A stretch of 64,000 nucleotides of DNA. Origin: Streptomyces longisporoflavus (GTDB taxonomy: Bacteria; Actinomycetota; Actinomycetes; Streptomycetales; Streptomycetaceae). The notes under the pieces were generated by a model, which ran no database searches, was not told where the DNA came from, and worked only from the letters and a program-made list of their open reading frames with translations. Within the stretch, counting starts at the first letter, position 1. Each line of letters opens with the position of its first letter. Made by a program: the position numbers and the translations under genes. Positions 50,976 to 60,115 of this stretch are shown here, piece after piece. Where the stretch lies: the NCBI RefSeq assembly GCF_014649775.1, contig NZ_BMTR01000029.1, positions 1-64,000 on the forward strand, written 5' to 3'.

Positions 50976-52027
50976 CCCACACGGCGGATGTGGTGGTGAT
51001 CGGCGGCGGGCAGGCAGGGCTCGCCGCCGGTTACCACCTGCGCCGACGCAAGCTCGACTTCGTCATCCTCGACGCCCTGGACGATCCGGGCGGCGCCTGG
51101 CAACACACCTGGGATTCGCTGCGCCTCTTCTCCCCGGCCGCGTTCTCCTCTCTGCCGGGCCGGCTCATGCCCGCCCAGAGCGGTCATGAGTACCCGGACG
51201 CCGGGCACGTCGTGGACTACCTTGCCGACTACGAACAGCGCTACGACCTGCCCCTGCGGCGCCCCGTCCGGGTCGACGCCGTAAAAACCGAGGGCGAACG
51301 GCTGCGCGTGGAGTCGGACGCAGGCGCCTGGTCTGCGCGGGCGGTCATCTCGGCGACCGGCACCTGGTGGCGCCCGTTCCTGCCCGCGATCCCGGGCCGT
51401 GAGGTGTTCACCGGCCGTCAGCTGCACACCGTCGGCTACCGCAGTCCGGCCGAATTTGCCGGGCAGCGGGTCATCGTGGTCGGCGGGGGGAACTCGGGGG
51501 CGCAGATCGCCGCCGATCTCGCCTTGGCCGGTGTCGAGTTGACCTGGGTCACCCAGCGCCCGGCCCGTTTCCTGGCCGACGACATCGACGGCCGCGCCTT
51601 GTTCGACGCCGCGACCGCCCGCCGTCGAGCCCTCGATCAAGGCAAGACCGGTACCGGCGGGGTGGCCTCGCTCGGTGACATCGTCGCCGTCCCCCCGGTC
51701 CGCGCCGCCCGCGAGGCCGGACTCCTCAAAGCGCAGTCGATGTTCCGGCGCCTCACCACGGACGGAGTGGAATGGGCCGACGGCACGAGGGCTCTCGCCG
51801 ACGCGGTGATCTGGTGCACCGGCTTTCGCCCCGCCCTGTCCCACCTGGCCCCGCTCGGCCTGCGCGGCACGCGCGGGCGCATCGCCACCGAGGGCACCCG
51901 CGCCGTGGGAAATCCCCGCGTGCACCTGCTCGGCTACGGCGACTGGACCGGCCCGGCATCAGCCACTCTGATCGGCGTCGGACGCCCGGCCCGAGAGGCC
52001 GCTGCCGAGATCGCAGGGCTCCTGTAA
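50972..52027 (+). CDS. arsO: Flavin-dependent monooxygenase, ArsO-like
   Basis: 351 aa. FAD motif VVVIGGGQAGLAAGYHL and NADPH motif VIVVGGGNSGAQIAADLA with ATG segments (ISATGTWWRPFLP, IWCTGFRPALS), the layout of single-component flavoprotein monooxygenases such as ArsO found in actinobacterial ars operons. Its in vivo substrate is not settled; arsenic-linked redox chemistry is assumed from context. GTG start overlaps the acr3 stop. Confidence 0.85.
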   Translation: MTHTADVVVIGGGQAGLAAGYHLRRRKLDFVILDALDDPGGAWQHTWDSLRLFSPAAFSSLPGRLMPAQSGHEYPDAGHVVDYLADYEQRYDLPLRRPVRVDAVKTEGERLRVESDAGAWSARAVISATGTWWRPFLPAIPGREVFTGRQLHTVGYRSPAEFAGQRVIVVGGGNSGAQIAADLALAGVELTWVTQRPARFLADDIDGRALFDAATARRRALDQGKTGTGGVASLGDIVAVPPVRAAREAGLLKAQSMFRRLTTDGVEWADGTRALADAVIWCTGFRPALSHLAPLGLRGTRGRIATEGTRAVGNPRVHLLGYGDWTGPASATLIGVGRPAREAAAEIAGLL

Positions 52028-52243
52028 CTCCATCCCGACGATGCCGAGTCCGGGCACGGCGGCGGCGATGCCGCCGCGGTGCGGTGGCCGTCCGCCGTCG
52101 TCCAGGGCGCCGCTGCCAGGATGACGGCGGTCACTGCTTCCTCGGTCCTGTCGGCCCAGACGACCCCTTCGGCCGTGCGGCGAATGAACATCCCTCCCCG
52201 GCGCGCTGCTGCCCGCCGGACTGCGGCTGACCCGCCTCCAGGG

Positions 52244-52609
52244 TCAGCTGCGCAGGTCGAGCATGGCCGACATCGCGGCCACGACAGAGGGTGCGACCTG
52301 GTAGTAGACCCAGGTCCCGCGCCGCTCCGAGGTCAGCAGGCCCGCGTCCTTGAGCTTCTTCAGGTGGTGGGAGACGGTCGGCTGGGAGACGCCGACGTCG
52401 GAGATGTCGCACACGCACGCCTCGCCGCCCGCGTGCGAGGCGACCTTGGAGAACAGCCGCAGCCGCACCGGGTCGGACAGGGCCTTGAACATGGCGGCCA
52501 TCCGCTCGGCATCCGCGGGCGACAGCTCCCCGGCGGTGATCGGCGGGCAGCACGGCACCACGGCGTCGGCGTCCAGTACCGGCAGTTCGACAACCTTCGA
52601 TTTCGACAT
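52244..52609 (-). CDS. Second ArsR-type metalloid-responsive repressor
   Basis: 121 aa. Cys-rich sensor features: VVPCCPPITAG near the N terminus and EACVCDISDVGVSQPTVSHH (CVC at the start of the recognition helix region), the classic arsenite/antimonite ligand set. The winged-helix continues LKKLKDAGLLTSERRGTWVY. It differs from the other ArsR (49558), which lacks CVC. It is divergent from a small gene, a Cys-tailed flavoprotein and an MFS transporter and probably controls them. Confidence 0.93.
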   Translation of the reverse strand: MSKSKVVELPVLDADAVVPCCPPITAGELSPADAERMAAMFKALSDPVRLRLFSKVASHAGGEACVCDISDVGVSQPTVSHHLKKLKDAGLLTSERRGTWVYYQVAPSVVAAMSAMLDLRS

Positions 52610-52620
52610 ACGTCTATGTT

Positions 52621-52677
52621 GACACCCATCGATACGAGTGGCAAGCTCCAGACAACGACAGGCATCGACAGATATCG
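52621..52677. promoter_or_regulatory. Operator candidates between second arsR and flavoprotein operon
   Basis: CATCGATA (52627-52634) and CATCGACA (52663-52670, continuing into GATATCGA) repeat 36 bp apart in an AT-richer stretch. ArsR/SmtB proteins often bind ATA/TCGA-containing palindromes, so these are plausible binding sites. Confidence 0.45.
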
Positions 52678-52692
52678 AAACAGGGAGTCCTC

Positions 52693-52896
52693 GTGTCTCC
52701 CGCCCTCCGTACCGCGTCCACCGCCATACGAGCCCGCCCCACCGTTCGCGTTCACCGCCATCCGGCCCGCCGCACCACCCGGCACCTGGCCCGAGCCGGC
52801 TTCTGCGACGGCTGCGCCCCTGCCGGTGACCGTGCCGCCCGAGCGGCCCGGATCCGCCGGCACACCCAGCCGGCCGCTCCTACTCACGCACGCTGA
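52693..52896 (+). CDS. Small basic protein with CxxC, ars-associated
   Basis: 67 aa from a GTG with AGGGAG 5 nt upstream. Arg-rich, with a single motif ARAGFCDGCAPAGDRAARAA. The FCDGCA element with a following Arg-rich helix resembles short Streptomyces proteins I cannot name. Position at the head of the flavoprotein-MFS transcript, 34 bp before the next start, supports it; a leader peptide or a chance frame is the alternative. Confidence 0.5.
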   Translation: MSPALRTASTAIRARPTVRVHRHPARRTTRHLARAGFCDGCAPAGDRAARAARIRRHTQPAAPTHAR

Positions 52897-52930
52897 CCCC
52901 GTTCACCCCGCTTCGAGGAGACCGAGCATC

Positions 52931-54292
52931 ATGAGCACCCAGCAGCTACCCGTCATCGTCATCGGCGCCGGTCCCACCGGACTGGCCGCGGCCGCCCACC
53001 TCGTCGAGCGCGGCATCGAGCCTCTTGTTCTGGAAGCGGGCGACAGCGCCGGTGCGGCCGTGCGCGAGTGGAGCCACGTGCGCCTGTTCTCCACCTGGGG
53101 CGAAGTCGTCGACCCCGCCGCCGAGAAGCTGCTTGCCCCCACCGGCTGGGTCAAGCCGGACGGCGACACCTATCCGAGCGGCGGCGACTGGGCGACGAAG
53201 TACCTGCAGCCGCTGGCCGACGTCCTGGGCGACAGGGTCCGTTTCGGCGCGACGGTCACCGGCGTCTCTCGCCAGGGCCGTGACCGGGTCGTGGACGCCG
53301 ACCGCGAGCAGCAGCCCTTCACCGTGCACGTCCAGAGCGCTGACGGCAGCGAGCAGCGGCTCATCGCCCGCGCGGTCATCGACGCCTCCGGCACCTGGTC
53401 CACACCCGGCCCGATCGGCGGCGACGGCCTGCCCGCCCTCGGCGAGCACACCGCCGGTGCGCGCATCTCTTACCGCGTGCCCGACCTCAAGAACCCGGCC
53501 GTACGAGCCCGCTACGCGGGCAAGCGCACCGCGGTCATCGGCTCCGGCGCCTCCGCGTTCACCGCGCTCGCCTACCTGGCCGACCTCGCCGTGGACGCCC
53601 CGGACACCCACGCGGTCTGGGTCCTGCGGCGCGGCATCAGCGGCTCGACGTTCGGCGGCGGGGAGGCCGACCAGCTGCCCGCACGCGGAGCGCTCGGCCT
53701 GGCGGCCAAGGCCGCCGTGGACAACGGCCACGCCGATGCCGTCACCGGATTCCGCACCGACGCCGTCGAGCAGAGCGGCGAGCAGCTGGTCCTCATCGCC
53801 GAGGACGGCCGCCGTCTCGACCCGGTCGACGAGGTCATCGTCCTGACCGGCTTCCGCCCCGACCTGTCCTTCCTGAACGAACTTCGCCTCGGCCTCGACG
53901 AGCGCCTCCAGGCTCCCCTCGCGCTGGCCCCGCTGATCGACCCCAACCAGCACTCCTGCGGCACCGTCTACCCGCACGGCGTGGGCGAACTCTCACACCC
54001 CGAGCGGGACGTCTACCTGGTCGGCATGAAGTCCTACGGCCGCGCCCCGACCTTCCTGGCCATGACCGGCTACGAGCAGGTCCGCTCCATCGCCGCGGCC
54101 CTCGCCGGCGACCAGGAGGCCGCCGAACGCGTGGAATTGACCCTGCCGGAGACCGGCGTCTGCGGCGGCGCGGGCCTCTTCGACGAGCCGGAAGCCACCC
54201 CGTCCGAAGGCGGCGGCTGCTGCGCGGCCCCGGCCACTGCCACCGTGCAGATCGGCGTCGGCGCCCCGGCCGCCGCCTCGGGCGGCTGCTGA
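52931..54292 (+). CDS. FAD-dependent oxidoreductase with Cys-rich tail
   Basis: 453 aa. FAD motif VIVIGAGPTGLAAAAHLVER, NADPH motif TAVIGSGASAFTALAYLAD, and IVLTGFRPDLSFLNEL as the second ATG-type motif, in the same superfamily as ArsO and thioredoxin reductase. After the catalytic core, residues about 405-453 contain ETGVCGGAG, EGGGCCAAP and end ASGGC, four Cys in a Gly/Ala-rich flexible tail, suggestive of arsenite or metal binding or of dithiol relay. ATG at 52931 with GGAG about 10 nt upstream. Divergent arsR and downstream MFS imply metalloid-induced expression. Confidence 0.85.
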   Translation: MSTQQLPVIVIGAGPTGLAAAAHLVERGIEPLVLEAGDSAGAAVREWSHVRLFSTWGEVVDPAAEKLLAPTGWVKPDGDTYPSGGDWATKYLQPLADVLGDRVRFGATVTGVSRQGRDRVVDADREQQPFTVHVQSADGSEQRLIARAVIDASGTWSTPGPIGGDGLPALGEHTAGARISYRVPDLKNPAVRARYAGKRTAVIGSGASAFTALAYLADLAVDAPDTHAVWVLRRGISGSTFGGGEADQLPARGALGLAAKAAVDNGHADAVTGFRTDAVEQSGEQLVLIAEDGRRLDPVDEVIVLTGFRPDLSFLNELRLGLDERLQAPLALAPLIDPNQHSCGTVYPHGVGELSHPERDVYLVGMKSYGRAPTFLAMTGYEQVRSIAAALAGDQEAAERVELTLPETGVCGGAGLFDEPEATPSEGGGCCAAPATATVQIGVGAPAAASGGC

Positions 54293-54297
54293 CCGAC

Positions 54298-55524
54298 GTG
54301 CCCGACGCGAGCGCGGCAGCGGCTGACACCGGAACGCCAACGACTCCGGAACGGCCGCGGCCGCGCGCCGTGCTGCCCGCGCTGTGCGCCACCCAGATCA
54401 CCGGCTGGGGGGTCGTTTATTACGCCTTTCCCGTGCTCAACTCCCGTATAACGGCGGACACCGGCTGGTCCACGACGTCCACGACCGCCGCTTTCTCCGG
54501 GGCCCTGCTGGTCTCCGCGCTGGTCGGCATACCCGTTGGCCGCGTCCTGGACCGCCGGGGCCCGCGCGCGGTGATGACCGGAGGATCGGTTCTTGCCGTC
54601 GCCGCGATCCTCGCGATCGCCTGCGCTCCCAACCTCGCCGCATTCACCGCCGCCTGGCTCCTTGCCGGAGTCGCGATGGCCGCCACCTTCTACCAGCCGG
54701 CATTCGCTGCCCTCACCCGCTGGTGGGGCGAGCAGCGAATCCGCGCCCTCACCCTGGTCACTCTCGCCGGCGGCCTCGCCTCGACCGTCTTCGCGCCGCT
54801 CACGGCCGCACTCGCCGCCCACTTCGACTGGCGCACGACGTACGCCCTCCTCGCAGTGATTCTCGCGGCCATCACCATCCCGGCCCACGCCCTCGCACTG
54901 CGCGCCCCCTGGCCACCGGCACCAACCCACGACCGGAAGGCCGCGACCAGCAACGCAACCAGTAGACCGATCACCCGCAGTCGCCCCTTCCTGCTGCTGA
55001 CCGCAGCCCTCACGCTCAACGGCTTCGCGATCTACGCGGTCGGCATCGCCCTCGTACCCCTCCTGACCGAACGAGGCGCCGGCCCGGCCACCGCGGCGTG
55101 GGCGCTCGGCCTGAGCGGAGCGGGCCAGACCCTCGGCCGTACGTTGTACGCAACCCTCGCCCGCCGCACGGGAGTCACCACCCGCACCGTCGCACTCATC
55201 GCACTGGCCGGCGCCACGACGGCAGCCCTCGGCTTCGTTCCGGGACCGATCCCGCTCCTCGTGGTGCTGGCGGTGCTCGCCGGCATGGTGCGCGGCAACC
55301 TCACCCTCCTCCAGGCCACCGCGGTCACCGACCGCTGGGGCGCCACTCACTACGGCCGCCTCTCCGGCCTCATGGCAGCACCGGTCACCGTGGCCGGCGC
55401 CCTGGCTCCCTTCGCCGGGGCAGCACTCGCAGCACAACTCGGCGGATACCCGGCACTCTTCGCCGTCCTGACCGGGGCGTCTCTAGCCGCGTGCGTCCTG
55501 GCGGCTGGTTCACGCAGCCGCTGA
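54298..55524 (+). CDS. MFS transporter in the ars locus
   Basis: 408 aa, about twelve helices. The MFS loop 2-3 motif appears as GIPVGRVLDRRGPRAVMTGG; the central loop is short and basic. It begins 5 bp after the flavoprotein stop, so it is co-transcribed. By context it may export an oxidised or organic arsenic product or another metalloid conjugate, but it is not ArsJ (no GAPDH partner) and not ArsP. Substrate unknown. Confidence 0.88.
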   Translation: MPDASAAAADTGTPTTPERPRPRAVLPALCATQITGWGVVYYAFPVLNSRITADTGWSTTSTTAAFSGALLVSALVGIPVGRVLDRRGPRAVMTGGSVLAVAAILAIACAPNLAAFTAAWLLAGVAMAATFYQPAFAALTRWWGEQRIRALTLVTLAGGLASTVFAPLTAALAAHFDWRTTYALLAVILAAITIPAHALALRAPWPPAPTHDRKAATSNATSRPITRSRPFLLLTAALTLNGFAIYAVGIALVPLLTERGAGPATAAWALGLSGAGQTLGRTLYATLARRTGVTTRTVALIALAGATTAALGFVPGPIPLLVVLAVLAGMVRGNLTLLQATAVTDRWGATHYGRLSGLMAAPVTVAGALAPFAGAALAAQLGGYPALFAVLTGASLAACVLAAGSRSR

Positions 55525-55764
55525 TCGAGCAACTCCGGAGGCGCCCGGGCCCCCGCCCCGGAGCGGAGCCCCTTCCCCGGAACGCCGCCAACCCGGCTGC
55601 GCCGCCCTCCACCAATTCACCGCGGATAAGCACCTTTTGAGAGCGCGCGGCCTGGGAGTAGACGCGCTGCCGGACGAGGGAGGTCTCGCCCAAGCCGGCT
55701 CTGGCCGGCGGGGGCCATGCAATCGTGCGGTCAATTGCACGCCATCGGAGGGAAGTACGCCAGG

Positions 55765-56040
55765 TCAGCGCTGTCCGTGTGCCCGGTGGATGCGGCGCCG
55801 TGGACGCCGACGCCCACGGCCCCCGTCCCGGTGATCGCGGCGCTCGGGAGCGGAGGGCGGCCGGGGCAGGGCCGGGAGCGGTCGGGTGGCGGCGCCGTGA
55901 GCGTCTCTGCCGGTGGGCTGGGAGTGGCTGTAGTGGTGCAGTGCGATCCTGTCGGCGCGCTGGGCGTTGAGCCTCTGAATCACGTACGCCGCTCCGATGA
56001 GCAGGACCAACAGGACGCCGACCGTCAGGAGCGTGTCCAT
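55765..56040 (-). CDS. Small single-helix membrane protein
   Basis: 91 aa. One N-terminal helix (LLTVGVLLVLLIGAAYVI) followed by a short cytosolic segment (QRLNAQRADRIALHHYSHSQ) and an Arg/Pro-rich tail whose coding sense is doubtful. Starts 4 bp after the DUF5994 stop. No family recognised. Confidence 0.55.
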   Translation of the reverse strand: MDTLLTVGVLLVLLIGAAYVIQRLNAQRADRIALHHYSHSQPTGRDAHGAATRPLPALPRPPSAPERRDHRDGGRGRRRPRRRIHRAHGQR

Positions 56041-56044
56041 GGCG

Positions 56045-56623
56045 TCACGCCCCTGCTCCCGGACGGCCGACCAGGGTTATGGCAGCCGCGTGGGTAGAGG
56101 ACGCCCCGCCCTCGTACTCCCACGCCTCTTCGGAGTCCTGCACCCGGCCGGCGGACGAGTCGCCGTGGCGGGCTTCCTCCGCGGCCAGCAGCGCGCTCGC
56201 GGTCAGCGGCGCCCCCGCGGGGTCGCTCGCGGCGGCCATCAGCCGGGCGGCGGCCGCAGGGCGGGTCTCGGGCGGGATCACCAGCAGGTCCCAGCGTCCG
56301 ACACTGTAGGAGAGCAGCAAGACCTTGTGCGGGTCGAGCTCCGTGGTGAACCACCCGACCTTCACCACGTGCCCGTGGACGGGCACCTTGCGCGGGATCA
56401 CGGGCCAGTGGGTGGGATTGACGGCGATGCGGGTGATGCGTCCCTCGTGCAGGTCCAGCACGTCGGTCAGATCGGGCAGTTCACGCAGCAGGTCGCGGGA
56501 GCGGGGCCACCACGCGCCGTCCAGCAGGCCACGGGGGGCATCCGGGGCTTTCAGCGAGAGGCGGGCGGCCGGTACGGCGGGGTCCGTGGGCGGCGGCGGG
56601 AGAAGGCTGATGATCGCGGACAT
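56045..56623 (-). CDS. DUF5994 family protein
   Basis: 192 aa. ARLSLKAPDAPRGLLDGAWW, PRSRDLLRELPDLTDVL, GRWDLLVIPPETRPAAAARL are the DUF5994 signature, including the DGAWWPRSRDL motif. Function unknown; common in actinomycetes. The ATG at 56623 starts the conserved MSAIISLLPPPP leader; the ribosome site is weak. Followed by the small membrane protein gene. Confidence 0.88.
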   Translation of the reverse strand: MSAIISLLPPPPTDPAVPAARLSLKAPDAPRGLLDGAWWPRSRDLLRELPDLTDVLDLHEGRITRIAVNPTHWPVIPRKVPVHGHVVKVGWFTTELDPHKVLLLSYSVGRWDLLVIPPETRPAAAARLMAAASDPAGAPLTASALLAAEEARHGDSSAGRVQDSEEAWEYEGGASSTHAAAITLVGRPGAGA

Positions 56624-56907
56624 GGCGCGAACCCGTCTCCAGGCAGCTGTCCGAGGGCAACTGCCTGGTGTATTTGCTCGCCGAGAACGACTAGGGCGCG
56701 ATGGCCGGTGTGCGACATGCTCTCGGTATCTCCAGATTACTCCTCGGCCAGGCGCAACGGACCGTGCGATGCGGCCGAGTTCGCAGGCCTCCGCTCCCGC
56801 GGGGCGTGTCACGACTCGTCCCTGGCGTCACACGACCCGAAGCACGGGGACATCGCGGAGCCAGGCGCGGAGAACCGCCCGATCGCCACGCTCGCGACTG
56901 CGGGTGG

Positions 56908-57171
56908 TCACGGCGATCGCCGACGGGCGCCTGCCTCTGCGTACTTGCGGAAGGCATAAACAGCTCGCATCTTGTCCCAGCGTTCACCGGCCCAGAAGTG
57001 CGGCTTGTAGGAGGTGAGGGTGTTGCGGAACTCGTAGCGCGCGTACCAGGGACGGCCGTGCTCGGCATCCGGCCACGTCCACGCACCGGCCCATGCGGGG
57101 AGCGTAGACCGGAGCTGCCGCAGACCCGATTGGCGTTGACCCGCATCGAGGATTTGCCGTCCGGCGAGATT
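56908..57171 (-). pseudogene. Fragment of unknown conserved-looking protein
   Basis: An 87-codon frame with no good start, after a stop at 57172. The last 60 codons have convincing protein character: TWPDAEHGRPWYARYEFRNT, LTSYKPHFWAGERWDKMRAV, YAFRKYAEAG. Trp, Tyr and Phe are too dense for a shadow frame. It reads as the C-terminal part of a gene whose 5' end is lost, or a small gene with an unrecognised start. Family not recognised. Confidence 0.5.
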
Positions 57172-57243
57172 CTAAGGGCAGTCGTCTTGGTGTCACCTCC
57201 CTGGCGTAAAGGCTCTCCCGCAGTGCATCAGGAGCCCGGCGCC

Positions 57244-57777
57244 TCATTCGCCTGTCTCCCCGTCGATGAGCTCGCGCGCGATGTCGAGGTGACCGATGTG
57301 TCGGGCGTACTCCTGGAGCAGGTGGAAGAGAATCCGCCCGAGCGAGGGCGCTTGGTCGGGCGTCTTGAAGCGACCCCCGAGGCGTGCCTGGTCGCTCAAC
57401 GCGGCATGCGCAATAAGGGAGGTGGCGGCGGTGACCTCCGCCTGGTAGGCGGTGATGACCTGCGTAGTGGCGGTGTCGGCGGCAATCGCCCACTCCTCGG
57501 TGTCTCCGCCGGGCGGGTAGGCGACGACATCCTCGGCGCCGAATCCCCATCGCAGCCATCGGCGTTCAACCCAGCCGAGGTGCTGGACCAGTCCGAGCGG
57601 CGACCAGCCGAGTGGCTCGGCGGGCGTGCGGAGTTGATCGTCGGAGAGCCCGGCGAGCTTTCGCATCAGGGCTTCTCGGTACCACCCCAGGTAGCCGAGG
57701 AGCAGTTCACGGGCGTCGGATACGTCGACGGCCGGGCCGTCGAGCGGGGCGGGAACTTGTTCCGGAGGATGCTGCAT
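57244..57777 (-). CDS. DinB/DUF664 (mycothiol-dependent-like) family protein
   Basis: 177 aa four-helix DinB fold: LLGYLGWYREALMRKLAGLS, LGWSPLGLVQHLGWVERRWL, and HLLQEYARHIGHLDIARELI. The three metal-ligand His (one in VQHLGW, two in YARHIGH) are present. Actinobacterial members include mycothiol S-transferases for xenobiotics, so detoxification is plausible. ATG at 57777 (MQHPPEQVPAPL); the ribosome site is weak and a longer open frame exists. Confidence 0.9.
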   Translation of the reverse strand: MQHPPEQVPAPLDGPAVDVSDARELLLGYLGWYREALMRKLAGLSDDQLRTPAEPLGWSPLGLVQHLGWVERRWLRWGFGAEDVVAYPPGGDTEEWAIAADTATTQVITAYQAEVTAATSLIAHAALSDQARLGGRFKTPDQAPSLGRILFHLLQEYARHIGHLDIARELIDGETGE

Positions 57778-58001
57778 CGCGCGAACGTAGCGCCCGAGCC
57801 GAGCCTGACACACGGCATTGACATGATCATTGTGTGGCTGGTGTGACCAGGGCTCCGACGCCGCGATCACTGCTGTCCCGTCAAGATCGTCCCACTACCG
57901 CAGAGCCTGGACTTACGGAGATCCCTACGCCCCGGAATTTCTCTGGGCGGTCTTGTCATCGGCCGGTACCGTGTGACGGAGAGCCAAGGGGGGACGAGCT
58001 G

Positions 58002-58550
58002 GTGCGTCCAGTGCTGCTGGTGGATGTGGACGGACCGCTGAATCCGTACGCCGCGAAGCCGCACCGCCGGCCCGAGGGCTATCAGACGCACCGCCTACTG
58101 ACGCCTCGCTGGAAGGCCATCGAGCGACGCCGGATGACTGAGTGGGGATTGCCGAACAAGCCCGTGAAGCCGCTGCGGGTGTGGCTCAACCCGGATCACG
58201 GCCCGGCGCTGGATGCCCTTCCCTTCGACCTGGTGTGGGCGACCACGTGGGAGGAAGAAGCCAACGCTTTCATCGCGCCAGTCCTGGGATTGCCGGAGCT
58301 GCCCTTCATTCCCTGGACCTCCCCGCGGGCTCAGTCCGGCGGTGGTGTGTTCTGGAAGACGCCTGAGATCGTCGCGTGGGCGAAAGGCCGGGCGTTCGCT
58401 TGGATCGACGACGAGATCACACAAGCCGATCACGCCTGGGTGAAGGAACACCACGACGGTCCCGTACTTCTGCACCGGATCGATCCCCGAAGCGGCCTTA
58501 CCATCGACGACTTTGCCGCGCTGACGGCATGGGCGGCCGGCCTGGACTGA
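58002..58550 (+). CDS. HAD-like phosphatase domain protein
   Basis: 182 aa. Motif I is VLLVDVDGPLNPY (DxD with the nucleophilic Asp), DLVWATTWEEEAN fits motif II with Thr, and FAWIDDEITQADHAW gives the late DD motif III/IV. This is the short HAD group common as Streptomyces hypotheticals, with a WTWEEEAN motif and no obvious cap domain. Substrate unknown. GTG at 58002 with GGGGGGA about 9 nt upstream. Confidence 0.85.
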   Translation: MRPVLLVDVDGPLNPYAAKPHRRPEGYQTHRLLTPRWKAIERRRMTEWGLPNKPVKPLRVWLNPDHGPALDALPFDLVWATTWEEEANAFIAPVLGLPELPFIPWTSPRAQSGGGVFWKTPEIVAWAKGRAFAWIDDEITQADHAWVKEHHDGPVLLHRIDPRSGLTIDDFAALTAWAAGLD

Positions 58551-58851
58551 CGTCACCGCCGGCCGGCAACCGCCCCCGGCGCCGTTCCGCGCGAACAATG
58601 CGGGACAGTCAAGCCCTTCTGGCAACTCCTGTCCCGGCCCCGTGCCCTCCTCAGGCGTCTGCTCCTCGGACGGCTCGGATATCCGGAGCATGGCCTGACG
58701 CGCAGGGGGCGGTGTGGCAGACCACGGGCCTCGGCGTGATCAGGTGAGTGCGGGGCCGACTTGAGAGACGGGGAGAGCCAGTCAGACGCCGGGGCCCTGA
58801 CGTCGAAGTTCTGCTCGGGCAGAGGGCCGAGTCCACTCGGCCGGAGGGATC
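58551..58851. other. Intergenic, nothing recognised
   Basis: 301 bp between the convergent HAD and TetR genes. No supported frame or strong hairpin. Confidence 0.4.
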
Positions 58852-59442
58852 TCAGTCGCTCGCGCCGAGAGTCTGCGCAAGTGCGCCAAGGGTCACGTCG
58901 ACGATGGCGCGCAGCTGTTCGGTGCTCGCTCCGGCTCTGCTCATGACGGCGAGGGATTGGTTGACGCCCGCAAGGTGGGCCGCGAAGGACTCGGCCGTCT
59001 CGTCGTGCAGTCGGGCGGCCTTCAGCGCGGCGCGTAGCCGGGTGTGCTGAAAGCCGATCGCCTCCCGTGTACGCGCCGCGACGCTCGCGCTCAGCACTGG
59101 GCTCGCCATGACCGTTTGGGCTACCAGGCATCCGTCGGGCACAGCGGGGTCCGCGATGCGTTCCAGAGTGATGTCAAAGAACGCCCGCGCGGCCGCCAGG
59201 GGCCGGTCGGCGGCACAGGACAACGCGGCGTCGTACTTGTCTCCGTAGCGCGTGGTGTAGCGCTCCAGACAGCGCATGAAGAGCGCGTCCTTGTCGCCGA
59301 AGGAGGAGTAGATGGAACTGCGGTTGAGCCCGGTCGCCCTCGACAGGTCGTCCAGCGACGTATCCGCGTAGCCGGCCCGCCAGAACTGGATCATTGCGGC
59401 GTCGAGCGCCGTGGCGATGTCGAACTGCTTCTTGCCGGCCAA
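58852..59442 (-). CDS. TetR family regulator
   Basis: 196 aa. KQFDIATALDAAMIQFWRAG, YADTSLDDLSRATGLNRSSI, YSSFGDKDALFMRCLERY form the DNA-binding domain; PAVPDGCLVAQTVMASP is characteristic of the TetR group with a Cys in the ligand pocket region. TTG start at 59442 with AAGGAAGG 7 nt upstream. A perfect 10-bp inverted repeat 53 bp upstream is the probable operator. The likely target is the alpha/beta hydrolase at 60116, although a decayed region intervenes. Confidence 0.9.
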   Translation of the reverse strand: MAGKKQFDIATALDAAMIQFWRAGYADTSLDDLSRATGLNRSSIYSSFGDKDALFMRCLERYTTRYGDKYDAALSCAADRPLAAARAFFDITLERIADPAVPDGCLVAQTVMASPVLSASVAARTREAIGFQHTRLRAALKAARLHDETAESFAAHLAGVNQSLAVMSRAGASTEQLRAIVDVTLGALAQTLGASD

Positions 59443-59494
59443 TACGGCACCTTCCTTCTGCTCAGTTCAGTCTCCTTGGCGGAGTCCATCATCC

Positions 59495-59520
59495 CATCTT
59501 GAACTAAGCGGTTCAAGATG
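59495..59520. promoter_or_regulatory. TetR operator CATCTTGAAC-N6-GTTCAAGATG
   Basis: Perfect 10-bp arms (59495-59504 and 59511-59520), 6-bp centre, just upstream of the TetR TTG start. One of the clearest operators in the window. Confidence 0.88.
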
Positions 59521-60115
59521 AGTTAGGGTGCAGGCATGATCGTGGCCGGATGTCCCGCAGACCTCACAGCACAGCGGAACGCGTACCGCGTGCCTGCGGT
59601 CGGCGCCGGCACGGCCGTCGACACCACTGTCGTGGCGGGCGGAACACTGACGATCCGGCTGTACGTCCGGTGGCCTCGCCAGTCGGCTCCAGACCGCACA
59701 TCACCGTGGTCGTGTTCATCGCCTACGTTGTCGGGGTTGTCGGCGCCCTACTCGTGGCCGGCGCCCCGTTCGACGGCATTGGCCGCACTCCCGCAATCGC
59801 GCTGTCGCTTCCCGCACGGCGCCGGGCACTGCGGGATGCGCGCAGGCAGCAGGCCGCACGGTCCAGCCGATCTCGCCAGTGCTGATCGACGTGGCGGCGG
59901 GGCTCATCAGCGCGGCGGCAACGTCGGCGACCGCGGAACTCCTGCGCGGGCACACGACACCAGCCGTGCTGAGCGCCGCGGCCGGCGTCGGCGGCCCCGA
60001 GCCTCGGCGTCGTCATCACGGGTGCCCTGGCGCGATGCGTCAGGGCTCCGACTCACACCGTGCGCCGGAGGCACCCGGCGACGTGCCAGCAACCTCACAC
60101 CATTGGAGGAAAACC
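59521..60115. other. Long leader or decayed region before hydrolase gene
   Basis: 595 bp with no intact gene. One frame at 59702-59800 reads TVVVFIAYVVGVVGALLVAG, then loses sense, faintly like the start of a DoxX-type membrane protein. Another at 59885-59950 is Ala-rich (LISAAATSATAELLRG). A remnant gene between the regulator and its target is possible. TTGGAGGA at 60103-60110 is the ribosome site of the hydrolase. Confidence 0.4.

Noticed and set aside
54298..55524. MFS gene as ArsJ
   Set aside because: ArsJ is paired with a glyceraldehyde-3-phosphate dehydrogenase gene, which is absent here.
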